A stretch of DNA of 64,000 nt from Lucinisca nassula (GCA_963580285.1 CAUZLF010000263.1:1-64000); one strand, 5' to 3'; shown: positions 10,825-22,275, counted from the first letter of the stretch. Notes: generated by a model from the sequence alone, not told the origin. Numbers and translations: made by a program.

Positions 10825-12215
10825 ATGTTGATGTCCATGACCTTGACCTTGGTGTTTTGGGCAGGTTTGCTGGTATGACTGAATGACTCTTTGGACCTAT
10901 AACAATTACTATTCCAAATATGAAGTGATTCCATAGTATGGTTTGAAAAATATGATGCATAAAACACTAAAAGCATAAAGTTTTAATCTGTGACCTTGAC
11001 CTTGAGGTCAAGTGTGGGTGTACATTTAAATGAAACTTAAGATCTGTAACTATCATTATACCAAATATGAAGCCAATCCATGATATAGTTTGGAAAGTAT
11101 GAGCTCTTTAAAAAGTTAAAATCAAATAATATGTCTGTGACCTTAATCTTTAGGTCAGCACATGGGTGGGGAACTGCTGAATGTCACTAAGGTCTGGTAT
11201 CTATCATAATACAATATATAAACCCAATGCATCATATTATTTGGAAACTATCAACTCTTAAATATCTAACTAAAATTCTAAGTCAGTGTCCTTGACCTTG
11301 AAGTTATAGGCCTGGGTGGAGGTATTGCCAAATTAAATTATTGGTTTGTTTGTTTGATTTGAGGTTTAACGTCCCCGTCAACACTATTTAGGTCATTTTG
11401 GAGACGTTGCTTCCAATTTCGTGGGACTTTTACCCGACATTGAGATGAAACGACGTTTCAATCCCTGCCGCCCAATAAAACCAATAGGATTTATATGCAT
11501 GGACGGGCCAACTCGCAGCAGTTTTCCTGGGCAAGCTTAGACCTTCTAAGCAGATTACCAGTACTAATGTGCGGTCGGTATCAACTCTGCGTTGAAGCTT
11601 CGTGCCCCTATGGGTGGGGGCGTCCAAATTGAATTAAGTTTAGGACCTGTATCTATCATGACAGCAAACAAAAAACAAATAATTTATACAATTTGAAAAA
11701 TTCGAGGTCTTAAGTCTTTAACATTAAAAATTAAGTCTTTGACCTTGAAGTCATGGCCGGGGGCATAGGTGAATCAGACTTTGGATCATTATCTCTTATG
11801 ATACCAAATATGAACCAAAGTCCTCATACAAGTTAAGTTTCTATATGTTACCTATACCTTAACCCAAGTCTTTAACATTAAAAATTTAAGTACGTGACCT
11901 TGACCTTGAGGTCATTGGCATGGAGGGGCATTGTTGAATCAAACTTCTGAACTATATCTAGTATAATACCAAATATGAATAAAGTCATCATAAAAGTTCA
12001 GTTTCTACCTGATACAAATACCTTAACCGGAGACTTCAACATACAAAATTTCTAACTCTGTGACATTGACCTTGAGGTCATTGGCATATGAGGGGGCATC
12101 GCCAAATAAAACTTTAGACCTCATACCAAATATGAACAGATTGCATCAAATTGTTTCGAAATATGACTTCTAGAAGTTCAGCCTCTACCTGTTACAAAAA
12201 GGATCACCTAGTATG
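10825..12215 (+). repeat. Tandem array, about 150-bp units, interrupted by a SINE
   Basis: About eight diverged units contain GTGACCTTGACCTTGAGGTC, TATCATTATACCAAATATGAA and AGTTTGGAAAGTATGA. The array is split by the SINE-like copy at 11,345-11,625. Related but more decayed units occur at 20,380-20,700. It is probably the core of an element whose ends are lost. CA/TACA microsatellite follows at 12,220-12,260. Confidence 0.65.
11345..11625 (-). mobile_element. Family-A SINE-like repeat, near full length
   Basis: On the minus strand it begins GCCCCCACCCATAGGGGC and ends GGGGACGTTAAACCTCAAAT, CAAACAAACAAA. This repeat of about 290 bp recurs at least nine times in the window in both orientations (26,333; 28,376; 38,044; 62,121 forward; 22,139; 27,305; 29,533; 39,338; 40,289 reverse). 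The CAAA-rich 3' end and lack of TIRs suggest retroposition. A tRNA-like head is not obvious, so SINE is an inference. Confidence 0.65.
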
Positions 12216-12744
12216 TACATACACATACAGTCAGATGTACATACATACACACACACATATGGAAAACCAAAACTGAAACCTTAATTTATTGTTTCTCACT
12301 GACCCATTATCCTTTAATTAAATATCTTCACAATCTTTGACAAATTCACTGAACCATTTTATAATATAAAACTGTAATCTACATTACTTTGTGGTCACAG
12401 GCTGTGTAGCACAATTACTCATCTGAAAGTGTAATTTTCATCCAATGAGAAACCTTGAAGATAAAAGGCAAATAAACTGGACAGTGAGATATAGGCCACA
12501 GTAGACATTTATTTTGAAGTTAAAGCTATGATATACTAGCACATTATCCAGATGATGTTCAATATATGAACAGCTGCGCATAAACAGGGCTAACTGGATA
12601 GTCAGTAATGTCCAGTGTGCATGCAGGCCCATTTAACAAGACTAGAAGTTTGATTCTCTGTCTGTAGGTTCCTCCTGTCCTGCAGGTTAGGTCAGCGAAA
12701 AGCATTGTTTCTGGCAAGACTGCACAGATGCGCATGATTGTCTG
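12216..12744. other. Unassigned interval
   Basis: A TACA/CA microsatellite lies at 12,217-12,260. The rest is AT-rich sequence with no recognised exon, RNA gene or repeat shared within the window. Confidence 0.4.
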
Positions 12745-12965
12745 AATCTTTGCTTTTCACATGTGTTATCATGAATAACACATGGTGTTAGAAGCCAGAT
12801 TGTGAAATATTAATTCACGATGGCAAAGCTCAAGTGAGTTAATATTTGCATCTGCATGACAAAACCATGTGTTATCCACAATATCACAAAGTACACAGCA
12901 AATTATTTTGATTCTAACATGATAGGGAACAGTAAAAATAACATTGTCAGATGGCGACAGAAGTG
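12745..12965 (-). repeat. Diverged copy of the hairpin element at 14.7 and 35.6 kb
   Basis: TGTGTTATCATGAATAACAC, GAAATATTAATTCACGATGG, ATTTTGATTCTAACATGATA and GGCGACAGAAG match, with many changes, the corresponding blocks at 35,590-35,820. The palindromic part is still visible (ATGTGTTAT near both 12,766 and 12,870). Confidence 0.6.
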
Positions 12966-13065
12966 AACAATGTCACAACATAGAAATTTTGCATATGCCA
13001 AGTAAGTAACGTGAATAACTGAATGTGATGACATTTACATAAGGTTCAACAATAAACAAGAGGGC

Positions 13066-13325
13066 CATGATGGCCTGATCCAAAACTGCAAGATAGTAGT
13101 TTATATGTTAAGGTAATTCTATTTAAATCCATCAGTAAGTGTAGGAGCTAGTGTGAAGTTCTTTTTGCTAAAAATAGCAACAAGAACCTTAAACTTGATC
13201 CCAACACCCTGAAAGTTTGATTACTTGAGATATTACTATACTGAACATTTGTGTGAAGTTAGATTAAAATTCATACATAAATGAAGGCACTAAAGCTATA
13301 ATAAATTTTTTTATACAAAACTAGT
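13066..13325 (+). repeat. Truncated element with one unit of the 145-bp array
   Basis: The head AACAAGAGGGCCATGATGGCC is followed by about one and a half units matching the core of 8161-9870 (TATTACTATACTGAACATTTG, AAAATAGCAACAAGAACCTT). No tail is found. Confidence 0.5.
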
Positions 13326-14712
13326 GTTCACAAGGTTTTTCTATGTTTTAGCCTACTGATGTTTACATATAAATCAATTCACAACTATCCTCTCAGGGGA
13401 CCAGATGTCAGTCCCTCTGTCTGTCTAGCCTAGCGGCCTATGTTCAAACAGCTTCCTCGGGACCCGGCAAATGTTGATGCATGAGAAACCATGGTTGATC
13501 CCTTTAACCTTTAACCTGCTGAATATTAAATTAAGCCACATCCATTTCTGATTTTGAACCAACCAGATAACTTGATGCAGTTTATTTCTACATATTCATA
13601 AACTGAATGTCAGTGTAGATCCTGATCAGATAGCTTCTTCAGAAGCCATCTGATCTGGATCTACACTGTTTGCAAAGATAGGGCTTTTCGCCTACAGCAG
13701 GCTAAAGGTTAGACATGCATGACATCAAAACAAATTTTCTAACACACTGCATCCATATATGCAATGGAAAAGAACTGTGTTCTATTCTGCAACAAATCAC
13801 AGCTAGGTAGTGTGACAAATGATGTCATTAAAAGCTACAAATTTATGAAGTCACTTAATGTTAGACGGTGTAACGTCACTTTCTCACACCAAAACCATTA
13901 GAAAAAGAACATAAAAGCACATGTTTCAGTCTAAATTTGGCAGGACTTCTTCTATCACTTTAGCAAGGAGTTGAAGAAAGCTATGCTCTAGTGATTTGAT
14001 CTACTTTCAATTGACCTCCAAACTGTGATTTATTATCAACAATTCACAGCTAGAGCTGAGCTATTTCTTAATTAGAACAGCTATGCATAAAAAATGCGAT
14101 GCCAGCACACCTATTTGGTCTGCTCAGTCTGTAGCGGGCTCTATCTTGTGATACGGACCATGTCCCTAAAACATGATAGTGCCAGCTAGGCTTCTGTCAG
14201 GGACTTGCCTGTGACTGGAATCTGGCAAATAAACTCAAGCATTACATCTATGATATGCACTATAGTATGTTAGTGCACTTTTGGATACAATATGTACCAG
14301 TGCTTGTTGCACCTCAAGTGGCCAATAATTACTTAATTCTCCTATATTGACAACACACTTTCCTCTTAATATTAGTGATTTTTAAAGAGGTTGTAGCGGA
14401 TTCATTTAAAAAAAAAAAAAAAAAAAAACATTTAAAAAGTATCATTCAACTTGTTAAGCTTCCATGAATCTCTAATGGCAGAACAAAATAAAAATTCTAT
14501 TTGAACAGAATCATATACTTTCAAACTCTATTAGTTATATTCAATAGACCAGAATAAAAATATCAATGGTTTTAAAAAAATCATTGCTTCAAACACGTGA
14601 ACCTCTTATAACAGACTTTGGATATAACAAGCATTGGCGCTTGGAACAAAGTGGCCATTAAAGGTGGATTATTGAGCTACCGGGTCTCAAACTTTTTTTT
14701 CTGTTCTTTATC
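13326..14712. other. Mostly unassigned interval
   Basis: A short block at 13,560-13,700 carries the phrases AAACTGAATGTCAGTGTAGATCC-type and GATCTACACTGTTTGC that recur at 20,870-20,960, 25,845-25,900, 26,690-26,820 and 56,330-56,540; it looks like a worn interspersed repeat. A run of about 20 A lies at 14,408-14,427. No exon or RNA gene was recognised in the remainder. Confidence 0.4.
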
Positions 14713-15105
14713 CTCAATTCTAACATGACGTTAACGTTTTTCCCATTGAACCCAGTGGAAACGTCAGCATTTGCAAATATGCGATAATTCACGTCGTCAA
14801 CGTGGTGCGTGCAATTTGGCGTCATCGTGACGTTACATGTAAACATTTCCTTCTGTCGACATCCGCTGCAAAATAGTTCCCAAGATAACGCTTTGTTACT
14901 ACTGTATTTCAGTTTAGCATCATGTTAGAATCGAAATAATTTCCACGCACCCGGTGTGTTATCGTGATTAACACACGGTGTTGTCGGGCAGATGCGAATA
15001 TTAATTCACTCCGGCTTCGCCGTCGTGAATTAATATTTCGCAATCTGCCCTCCAACACCGTGTGTTAATCACGATAACACACGGTACGTGGAGATTATTT
15101 CTTAA
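14713..15105 (+). mobile_element. Hairpin element, copy 1 (palindromic 3' third)
   Basis: The left part runs from TCAATTCTAACATGACG to about 14,930. The right part (14,943-15,091) is a palindrome with arms of about 70 bp: GGTGTGTTATCGTGATTAAC, TTAATTCACTCCGG, centre CTTCG, and the mirror image. A nearly identical copy lies reversed at 35,574-35,960, so these limits come from the shared sequence. No transposase frame is present. The class is unknown; it behaves as a short interspersed element with a long terminal hairpin. Confidence 0.7.
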
Positions 15106-15563
15106 TTCATACTCCTTTGTCATGTGTACACTTCTGGAGCCATTTTACAGCTTCAGAAATTTGTATAAATGGTCTTTTTCATTCGTTTTTACCCTTTGCT
15201 CTGAAAATGTCTTCAGAATTTCTGTTCTAAAAACAAATCTGTCATTTAACACACACATGGCAACAGTATCGTCTCTGAGCGGCGTTACCTATGGCATGGT
15301 ATTCAGCGTTTTTTTTTTTTCCAATTCAGGCATGGCCTAAGCAAACAAGGCCAAAACTGAATGTCGCATAGCGTCATATATGGGGATTCAATTTTTGTCA
15401 CAAGCTAAAAATCTAATCTTACTAGTGTTGAAATCTAGTTAGGTAATTCCTCTCAAACCCATTTACCTGTCATCATAATTGTTCGCAGTTTTGCTTAAAA
15501 TGCATTTTTGCATAAAATGCATTCATTTGTATTGTCTTATAGAAAAATTTGGGCTATATGTAT

Positions 15564-15569
15564 TTTATT
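15564..15569 (-). promoter_or_regulatory. Candidate polyadenylation signal AATAAA
   Basis: On the minus strand AATAAA lies about 100 bases downstream of the TAG at 15,670, a usual distance for a short 3' UTR of the gene ending there. Confidence 0.4.
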
Positions 15570-15669
15570 TTTGGAAGCATATTTTACCAATAGCTCAATA
15601 AGGCACCTTTAAAGACTTGTTTCCTATTTGTACAACATATTTCTCAATAAACTTGACAAAGCCCCCACA

Positions 15670-15953
15670 CTACTTTATTTTTTGCCTTATCATTCTAAAT
15701 GCCTTCTTTTTTATTGTTTCCCAGTGTCTTTTGCACAAAACCCCATTATTGGTATTGCTTGCAGCAATAGCGGCCTCACATTCCTCCTTTCCCGGTGTTA
15801 ATTTTGACCTAAAGTTATCCTTTAAGTATGTTCTTATTTCTTTTTCTTCTTGTGGGGTCCACCTTAATCTTACAACTTTCTTTTCAGGTTTTTTCCTGTT
15901 TTCATCATCTATGTCATCACAGTCGTCAAAATCAAATTCATCCACTCCTTCAT
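15670..15953 (-). CDS. Terminal exon of host gene, Myb/SANT-like C-terminus
   Basis: The exon follows an ATTTCAG acceptor and ends at TAG (15,672-15,670). With one base carried in from the previous exon it encodes about 94 residues: an acidic tract (DEFDFDDCDDIDD), a basic KKPEKKVVRLR stretch, then a helical domain beginning RWTPQEEKEI, with GKEECEAAI and a final KRHWETIKKKAFRMI. The spaced tryptophans and helix pattern resemble Myb/SANT-like DNA-binding domains found at the C-terminus of uncharacterised mollusc proteins. The splice phase matches the exon at 18,951-18,865. Function is unknown; nuclear DNA binding is inferred. The opposite-strand open frame is a shadow. Confidence 0.65.
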
Positions 15954-16084
15954 CTGAAATAGATTTAAGGTATTTTGCATAAATTGTACTGCTGTTTTAT
16001 CAAAGGTGTAGGTGCAGTGACTGTATGGTAAAATATATATAGTTATAATTAATGCCCATGAAGATGTTGGGGTACAAAATAGAA
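15954..16084. other. Intron start and decayed satellite flank
   Basis: This short stretch lies upstream of the acceptor of the terminal exon. From 16,000 it contains worn satellite phrases (GACTGTATGGTAAA, TGCCCATGAAGATGTTGGGG). Confidence 0.4.
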
Positions 16085-16385
16085 GTAAAGCAATGATCAG
16101 GAATCAATACAATTAACTTACATCTCACTCCAAAGGGAAACAAGCACAAACACGAAGCGGCCAGACCATAATAGAAACATTAACAGAGGAAAGCCAAATG
16201 GACAGTTACTTCCCCAATAAATGGCCACAGGGCTATCCAAAAAAATACACAAGTGATACACACAATCAGTGACAAACAAAATCATAAATGAACTGCCACG
16301 GAAAACCGCCTTGGAACTGTCAGTGAAAAGAATTCCACTGGGGGGGGGGGGGGGGAGTGGGGGGTCTTGGGGAGGGGGGTTGGGG
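16085..16385 (-). repeat. LINE 5'-end repeat, diverged copy
   Basis: On the minus strand this repeats the block at 63,590-63,870: ACTGACAGTTCCAAGGCGG, a run near TTTGTCACTGATTGTGTGTATC, GGCCATTTATTGGGG, and the end TTAATTGTATTGATTCCTGATC. A long G run (16,340-16,354) sits where the other copies have the CCCCAGTGGAA junction. The minus-strand frame is still open over most of it. Decay is greater than in the 62-64 kb copies. Confidence 0.65.
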
Positions 16386-18780
16386 AGGGGGACGATAGGT
16401 GTCCATAACTTTGATACATATGTCAAATAGGCAAATGACTGTATAGTTAAAGTCATTTTAAGTCCATATTGCTGTTGGGTACAAAGTCCTATTATGCGTT
16501 AGGTAGATGTCCATAACTTTGTTTGATACATCTACCAAATAGGCAATTGACTGTATAGTTAGAGTCATTTTATGTCCATATTGCTGTTTGGTACAAAGTC
16601 CTATTATGCGTTAGGTAGGTGTCTATAACTTTGATACATCTACCAAATAGGCAAATGACTATAGTTCGAATCATTTTAAGTCCATATTGCTGTTGGGTAC
16701 AAAGTCTTATTATGCATTAGGTAGGTGTCCATAACTTTGATACATATACCAAATAGGCAAATGACTGTATAGTTAGAGTCATTTTATGTCCATATTGCTG
16801 TTGGGTACAAAGTCCTATTATGTGTTAGGTAGGTTCCATAACTTTGTTTGATACATATACCAAATAGGCAAATGACTGTATAGGTAAAGTCATTTTATGT
16901 CCATATCTGTTGGGTACAAAGTCCTATTATGTGTTAGGTAGGTGTCCATAACTTTGTTTGATACATATACCAAATAGGCAAATGACTGTATAGGTAAAGT
17001 CATTTTATGTCCATATCTGTTGGGTACAAAGTCCTATTATGTGTAAGGTAGGTGTCCATAACTTTGTTTGATACATATACCAAATAGGCAAATGACTGTA
17101 TAGGTAAAGTCATTTTATGTCCATATCTGTTGGGTACAAAGTCCTATTATGTGTCATGTAGCTGTCCATAACTTTGTTTGATACATATACCAAATAAGCA
17201 AATGACTATATAGTTAGAGTCATTTTATGTCCATATTGCTGTTGGGTACAAAGTCCTATTATGTGTTAGGTAGGTTCCATAACTTTGTTTGATACATATA
17301 CCAAATAGGCAAATGACTGTATAGGTAAAGTCATTTTATGTCCATATCTGTTGGGTACAAAGTCCTATTATGTGTTAGGTAGGTGTCCATAACTTTGTTT
17401 GATACATATACCAAATAGGCAAATGACTGTATAGGTAAAGTCATTTTATGTCCATATCTGTTGGGTACAAAGTCCTATTATGTGTAAGGTAGGTGTCCAT
17501 AACTTTGTTTGATACATATACCAAATAGGCAAATGACTGTATAGGTAAAGTCATTTTATGTCCATATCTGTTGGGTACAAAGTCCTATTATGTGTCATGT
17601 AGCTGTCCATAACTTTGTTTGATACATATACCAAATAAGCAAATGACTATATAGTTAGAGTCATTTTATGTCCATATTGCTGTTGGGTACAAAGTCCTAT
17701 TATGTGTTAGGTAGGTTCCATAACTTTGTTTGATACATATACCAAATAGGCAAATGACTGTATAGGTAAAGTCATTTTATGTCCATATCTGTTGGGTACA
17801 AAGTCCTATTATGTGTTAGGTAGGTGTCCATAACTTTGTTTGATACATATACCAAATAGGCAAATGAGTGTATAGGTAAAGTCATTTTATGTCCATATCT
17901 GTTGGGTACAAAGTCCTATTATGTGTAAGGTAGGTGTCCATAACTTTGTTTGATACATATACCAAATAGGCAAATGACTGTATAGGTAAAGTCATTTTAT
18001 GTCCATATCTGTTGGGTACAAAGTCCTATTATGTGTCATGTAGCTGTCCATAACTTTGTTTGATACATATACCAAATAAGCAAATGACTATATAGTTAGT
18101 CATTTTATGTCCATATTGCTGTTGGGTACAAAGTCCTATTATATGTCAGGTAGGTGTCCATAACTTTGTTTGATACATATATCAAATAGGCAAATGACTG
18201 TATAGTTAGAGTCATTTAATGTCCATATCTGTTGGGTACAACATCCTATTATGTGTCATGTAGGTGTCCATAACTTTTGTTTGACACATATACCTAATAG
18301 GCAAATGACTGCAAAGTTAAGTCATTTTATGTCCATATTGCTGTTGGGTACAAAGTCCTATTATGTGTAAGGAAGGTGTCCATAACTCTGTTTGATTCAT
18401 ATACCAAATAGGCAAATGACTGTATAGTTAGAGTCATTATATGTCCATTTTGCTGTTGGGTACAAAGTCCTATTATGTGTTAGGTAGGTGTCCATATCTT
18501 TGTTTGATACATATACCAAATATACCAAATAGGCAAATGACTGCAAAATTAAAGTCATTTTAAGTCCATATTGTTGTTGGGTACAAAGTCCTATTATGTG
18601 TTAGGTAGGTGTCCAGGCAGGTGGCCATGAACTTCCGCGAATGCCAAGCTACCCTCCTTAGAACCACCTGATCTTCCCATGCAGAACTTGGCATCTCACA
18701 TGTTACCCGAGCCAGGCTCGAACCTACAAATAGGCAGTTGACAGTATGATTAAAGTCATTTAAAGTCCATATTGCTGATT
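16386..18780 (+). repeat. Satellite array with 441-bp tetrameric higher-order repeat
   Basis: About 20 monomers of 106-112 bp, each with TGTTGGGTACAAAGTCCTAT, AGGTAGGTGTCCATAACTT, TGATACATATACCAAATAGG and CAAATGACTGTATAG. From 16,799 the monomers repeat as a set of four (109, 110, 110 and 112 bp): 16,799-17,239, 17,240-17,680 and 17,681-18,119 are almost identical copies of 441, 441 and about 439 bp. Monomers at either edge are more diverged. An unrelated insertion of about 110 bp occurs near 18,615-18,725. Confidence 0.9.
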
Positions 18781-18864
18781 CATATATGGATTTGAACTGA
18801 TTAATTCACAGCTGTTTATAGTGTGTGGCGCTGCTTTTTACGTAATAACAGTCAATGAACTCAC

Positions 18865-18951
18865 CAAGGTCCATGTCTGGCGTATAAACTGGGTCATCAA
18901 TTGCTTCTTCCAGTGCAATAGGGCAAGGTGTATCAGTCTCGTCTGTTGCTT
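18865..18951 (-). CDS. Internal exon of host gene
   Basis: On the minus strand the acceptor TATTGTATAG and donor CTTG/GTGAGTTC bound 87 bases that read, with one base carried in, E-A-T-D-E-T-D-T-P-C-P-I-A-L-E-E-A-I-D-D and then PVYTPDMDL. One base is carried out, matching the terminal exon exactly. It is rich in acidic residues and probably a linker. The match of phase and charge with 15,953-15,670 and 21,555-21,502 argues for one gene. The exon lies just beyond the satellite array, which therefore occupies an intron. Confidence 0.6.
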
Positions 18952-19104
18952 CTATACAATAAAAAATAAAATGAAATATGCTTCTTTTAATATGATATCA
19001 AACAACAAGTCCTAACAAGACCTGTCACTGGACAGGATAGCTTACCGGAAATTGTGAATTTACTTTCTCGTGCAAAGTTTAACTTTCAATTTCAAACAGT
19101 GGAA

Positions 19105-19505
19105 CTAAATAAAACGAAAGGCCCATGGGCCACTACGCTCACCAGAGGTCTAAAGGCCACTGGCTAATGCATATCAAACCAGAGGTCCTAAGGCCATTGG
19201 CTAGTACATAACAAACCAGAGGTCCTAAGGCCATTGGCTAATACATATCAAACCAGACATCTAAAGGCCGTTGGCTAATACATAACAAACCAGAGGTCCT
19301 AAGGCCATTGGCTTGGTCATGTGACCTGGACCCTGCGAGCAAACTTTTGTTCCCCCATCCGATGGATGCTCCACATGAAATTTGACTTCATTTGGCACAG
19401 CAGTTTTGGAAGAGAAATCATTTGAAAATGTTGACGCGGACGGCTGATCAATGCCTACACTATAAGCTCCCCCAATGCCTTCGGCTCTGGTGAGCTAAAA
19501 ATATG
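19105..19505 (+). mobile_element. Hairpin-tailed element with 37-bp internal repeats
   Basis: The head AGGCCCATGGGCCACTACGC is followed by CTCACCAGAGG. A unit of about 37-38 bp (CCATTGGCTAATACATA, ACAAACCAGAGGTCCTAAGG) is then repeated about five times to 19,315. The end is CTCCCCCAATGCCTTCGG, CTCTGGTGAGCTAAAAA. The head and tail carry the same subterminal inverted repeat as 5467-6645. No coding frame. Confidence 0.65.
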
Positions 19506-20366
19506 CTGTTTTCACTTTTTCCCATACAAAGTCTATGTGATCAAATATGACCTTGGAGTAAAATGGGTCAAGGTCACCCGAGGGTCATTTTAGCAAACTG
19601 TTATAAGCCGGAGTCCCCAATGCTACATACCAAATTTCATCACAATCGACCCTCTGGTTCCAGAGAAGAAGACTTTTAGGGGTTTTTACCTTATATGGGC
19701 ATAGCGGCCATCTTGGTCATGTGACCAAACTCAAATTAATTAATTTGCATTTCCTTCCATACAAAATTTGGTTGCAAATGGCTTAGTGGTTTCAGTGAAA
19801 AATAATTTTTTTAATTTTCATATCTGTATGACCTTGGGCCAAGGTCAGGGAATAACCTTGACCTTTAAAACTAATGTAGTTTCATTAGCACATTTTGCCC
19901 ACTGCATCTACTTAATTTCAGGTCACAGGCTGCAATAGTATAAAAAAAAATATGCTGTTTTGACTTTTTCCCATACAAAAGTCTATGTGACCAAATTTGA
20001 CCTTGGCGTAAACTGGGTAAAGGTCATCCAAGGGTCACCATTTTAGCGAACTATGATGGGCCCGAGTCCCCTATGCTACATACCAAGTTTCATCACAATC
20101 TGCCCACTGGTTCAGTAGAAGAAGATTTTTGAAGGGTGTTTACCTTATATGGGCATGGAAGCCAGCTTGGTCATGTGACCTAGACCCTACGAGCAAACTT
20201 TTGTTCCCCTATCCCATGGATGCTCCACATGAAATTTGACTTCAATCGGCCCAGCAGTTTTGGAGGAGAAGACATTTGTAAATGTTGACGCGGACACGGA
20301 CGACGGACAGGGAACACTGCCTATACTATAAGCTCCCCCGGAGCCTTCGGCTCTGGTGAGCTAAAA
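19506..20366 (+). mobile_element. Hairpin-tailed element body, head lost
   Basis: Two related blocks (19,505-19,740 and 19,940-20,170) contain ATATGCTGTTTTGACTTTTTC, ACCAAATTTGACCTTGG and GTTTCATCACAATC. The tail is the usual GGAGCCTTCGGCTCTGGTGAG, CTAAAAA at 20,340-20,366. The preceding element's tail joins it directly, so the two may be parts of one composite element. Confidence 0.6.
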
Positions 20367-20700
20367 AGGTGGGATTCATGAAGAAGGTCATAAGAGCTGA
20401 TAGTGCTTTGGACCAGTATCTATTGTCATACCAAGTATGAACTAAAGCCATCCAAAGGTAGGACATTAAAATTAATATTCTAAGTCAGTGACTTTGACCT
20501 CAAGGTCACAGGCACATGTGTTGATGTTGCTGATAAAAAGTTAAGACAAGCTCTTGAAATAATTAACATGAAAACTTTCACCTCTAAATTCTCAGTCTAT
20601 GACCTTGGGTGCTGATACTGCTGATAAAAACATTAGATCAGTATCTGTTATCATACCAATTATGAAAAAAAAAACATCCAAAGGTAGAGAAATAAGAGCC
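20367..20700 (+). repeat. Decayed relatives of the 10.8-12.2 kb array
   Basis: CAGTATCTATTGTCATACCA, AGTATGAACTAAAGCCATCC and GTCAGTGACTTTGACCTCAAGG resemble the 150-bp units at 10,825-12,215. About two units are visible. Confidence 0.5.
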
Positions 20701-21059
20701 TGTTTCTTAAAACCTGTGCCAGTTGTAGCCACTTTTTCGCAAAATGCCAAATTCTTTGAAAATGTATTTTAACTCTTTTCTAGCTCAACATAATCATTCT
20801 GCAACATCCACTGGATTTCCGACTATCAACCAATCTAATTAATTGATATAATGATTTTGTTTAAAATTCATAAACTAAATGCCAATCAGTGTATGCCCTG
20901 ATAAGATGGCCTTCTAGAATGTTTTCAATTCAAACTTGGAGTTCAACAGGATAAGGGTTAAGTTCTGAGTAGCAGTAGATTTATATAACAATACTGTTGG
21001 CAATATGATCAAGCCGGTATATTTACATTTCCAGTGTAAAGTCTAGTGTAAACCTATAG

Positions 21060-21430
21060 AAAACAATTGCGTTCATATTTCAATGAACGCGTCGAATCAC
21101 ATGATTTTTAGTGACGTTAAGTGACGTCATTTTAAACCATTGTTCTCTACGGGCGTTGATGACGTCAACGCTGCTCCGCTCTTTGTAGAAAACCAGCGTG
21201 CAAATGTTTTTCAGCTTTAAAAGTTCGCCCTACAAGCATTTTTTCGCCCAGTGATGTGGGACAAATAATGTAAATATAAAAAATAAACTTAATTGTTCTG
21301 CTTTTCATGAAAGTATGAACGACAGTGGGTCGCTAGCAAAGTTTACATGAACCCCTTCGGGGTTCATTTACTTTGTACGCGACCCACTGCGTTCATACTT
21401 CCATGAACTGCAGAAAAATAAATTTCATTT
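21060..21430. mobile_element. Short element with terminal hairpin
   Basis: The palindrome 21,308-21,411 has arms TTCATGAAAGTATGAACG and CGTTCATACTTCCATGAA around CAGTGGGTCGC/GCGACCCACTG and a perfect centre ATGAACCCCTTCGGGGTTCAT-type. A further GCGTTCATATTTCAATGAACGC palindrome lies at 21,070-21,091. The layout, unique left part plus palindromic right end, resembles 14,713-15,105, but the sequence differs. Confidence 0.55.
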
Positions 21431-21501
21431 CTTAATTGTTTACATACTTTAATGACATGACTAATACCACTGTAGTTTGATATGGTTGAGTTTTTACTCA
21501 C

Positions 21502-21555
21502 CTACAACTGCGTCCTCCCCCTCTGCATGTATCCCATCCTCTCCAAATACCAATC
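21502..21555 (-). CDS. Small internal exon of host gene
   Basis: On the minus strand ATGATTTTCAG is followed by 54 bases and then the donor GTAG/GTGAGT. Read with one base carried in, it encodes LVFGEDGIHAEGEDAVV and carries one base out, which joins in frame to the exon at 18,951. All three exons share this phase. The product here is acidic and unrecognised. The consensus acceptor and donor on so short an open stretch are the main evidence. Confidence 0.5.
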   Translation of the reverse strand, partial: DWYLERMGYMQRGRTQL

Positions 21556-21766
21556 CTGAAAATCATGGCATATGACACTGATAGACGACAAAACATGACA
21601 GTACTGACAAACCAATGAGAAAAAAGGATCTGTTGAGCTAACTAAGCAATCATATAAAGTAGTGTTACATGTGAAGTGTAACATGTAAAATGTAAGTAGT
21701 CCTTTCAGAATTTTAAAAAATCTATATGGGCCTTTTCATGACAATACATGTCACACCTTGGTGAAA

Positions 21767-22022
21767 CAAGAGGCCCATGGGCCACTACGCTCATCAGAGG
21801 TCAAGTGGGAGAAACTGGTCCGTCCCTGGATGCCATCTGCATCTACAACTCCTACATCAATAAACCTAATAAAGTCAATCCCCCAACAGAGTGATGCTAT
21901 ACATGAAATCTGATCAAGATTGGCCTGCTAGTCACAGAGATATTTTGTCCAAAAGTGTGGACGACGGAGAGAGCCTATACTATGAACTCACCTTGTGAGC
22001 CTTCGGCTAAGGCGAGCTAAAA
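21767..22022 (+). mobile_element. Short complete hairpin-tailed element, 256 bp
   Basis: Head ACAAGAGGCCCATGGGCCAC and GCTCATCAGAGG; tail ACTCACCTTGTGAGCCTTCGG, CTAAGGCGAGCTAAAAA. It has no internal tandem array and is the smallest end-to-end copy in the window, useful for defining the family ends. A fragment of the 145-bp array (22,025-22,135) follows directly. Confidence 0.65.
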
Positions 22023-22138
22023 ATGTAGATACTAGAGCGAGACAAAAGTTTTCTAAAAATAGCCAGTGTCCTTGACGCCATCCCTTGAAAGACGGACTCG
22101 CTTGATATATTATCATAAGCAACATTTGTGTGAATTAT

Positions 22139-22275
22139 TGTTTTGTTTGATTTGAGATTTAATGTCCGTCAAAACAATTTAGGCTATTTTGGAGACATTG
22201 CAACCAATTTGCGTGGAAGCATCATGCAGCCCATCTATTTCTCCAAACCCCGATAGACGGGGGCAGCCACACTGA
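22139..22275 (-). repeat. Family-A SINE-like repeat, internally deleted
   Basis: Both ends of the family are present (TTTGATTTGAGATTTAATGTCC on the left; the CCCCGATAGACGGGGGC end on the right) but the middle of about 150 bp is missing. Confidence 0.6.

Noticed and set aside
15617..15982. 121-codon plus-strand frame
   Set aside because: It lies antisense to the Myb/SANT-like terminal exon, which has a splice acceptor and matching phase; the plus frame is a shadow.
16399..18610. CRISPR-like array
   Set aside because: Regular repeats without unique spacers: the whole 110-bp unit is repeated, so it is a satellite.
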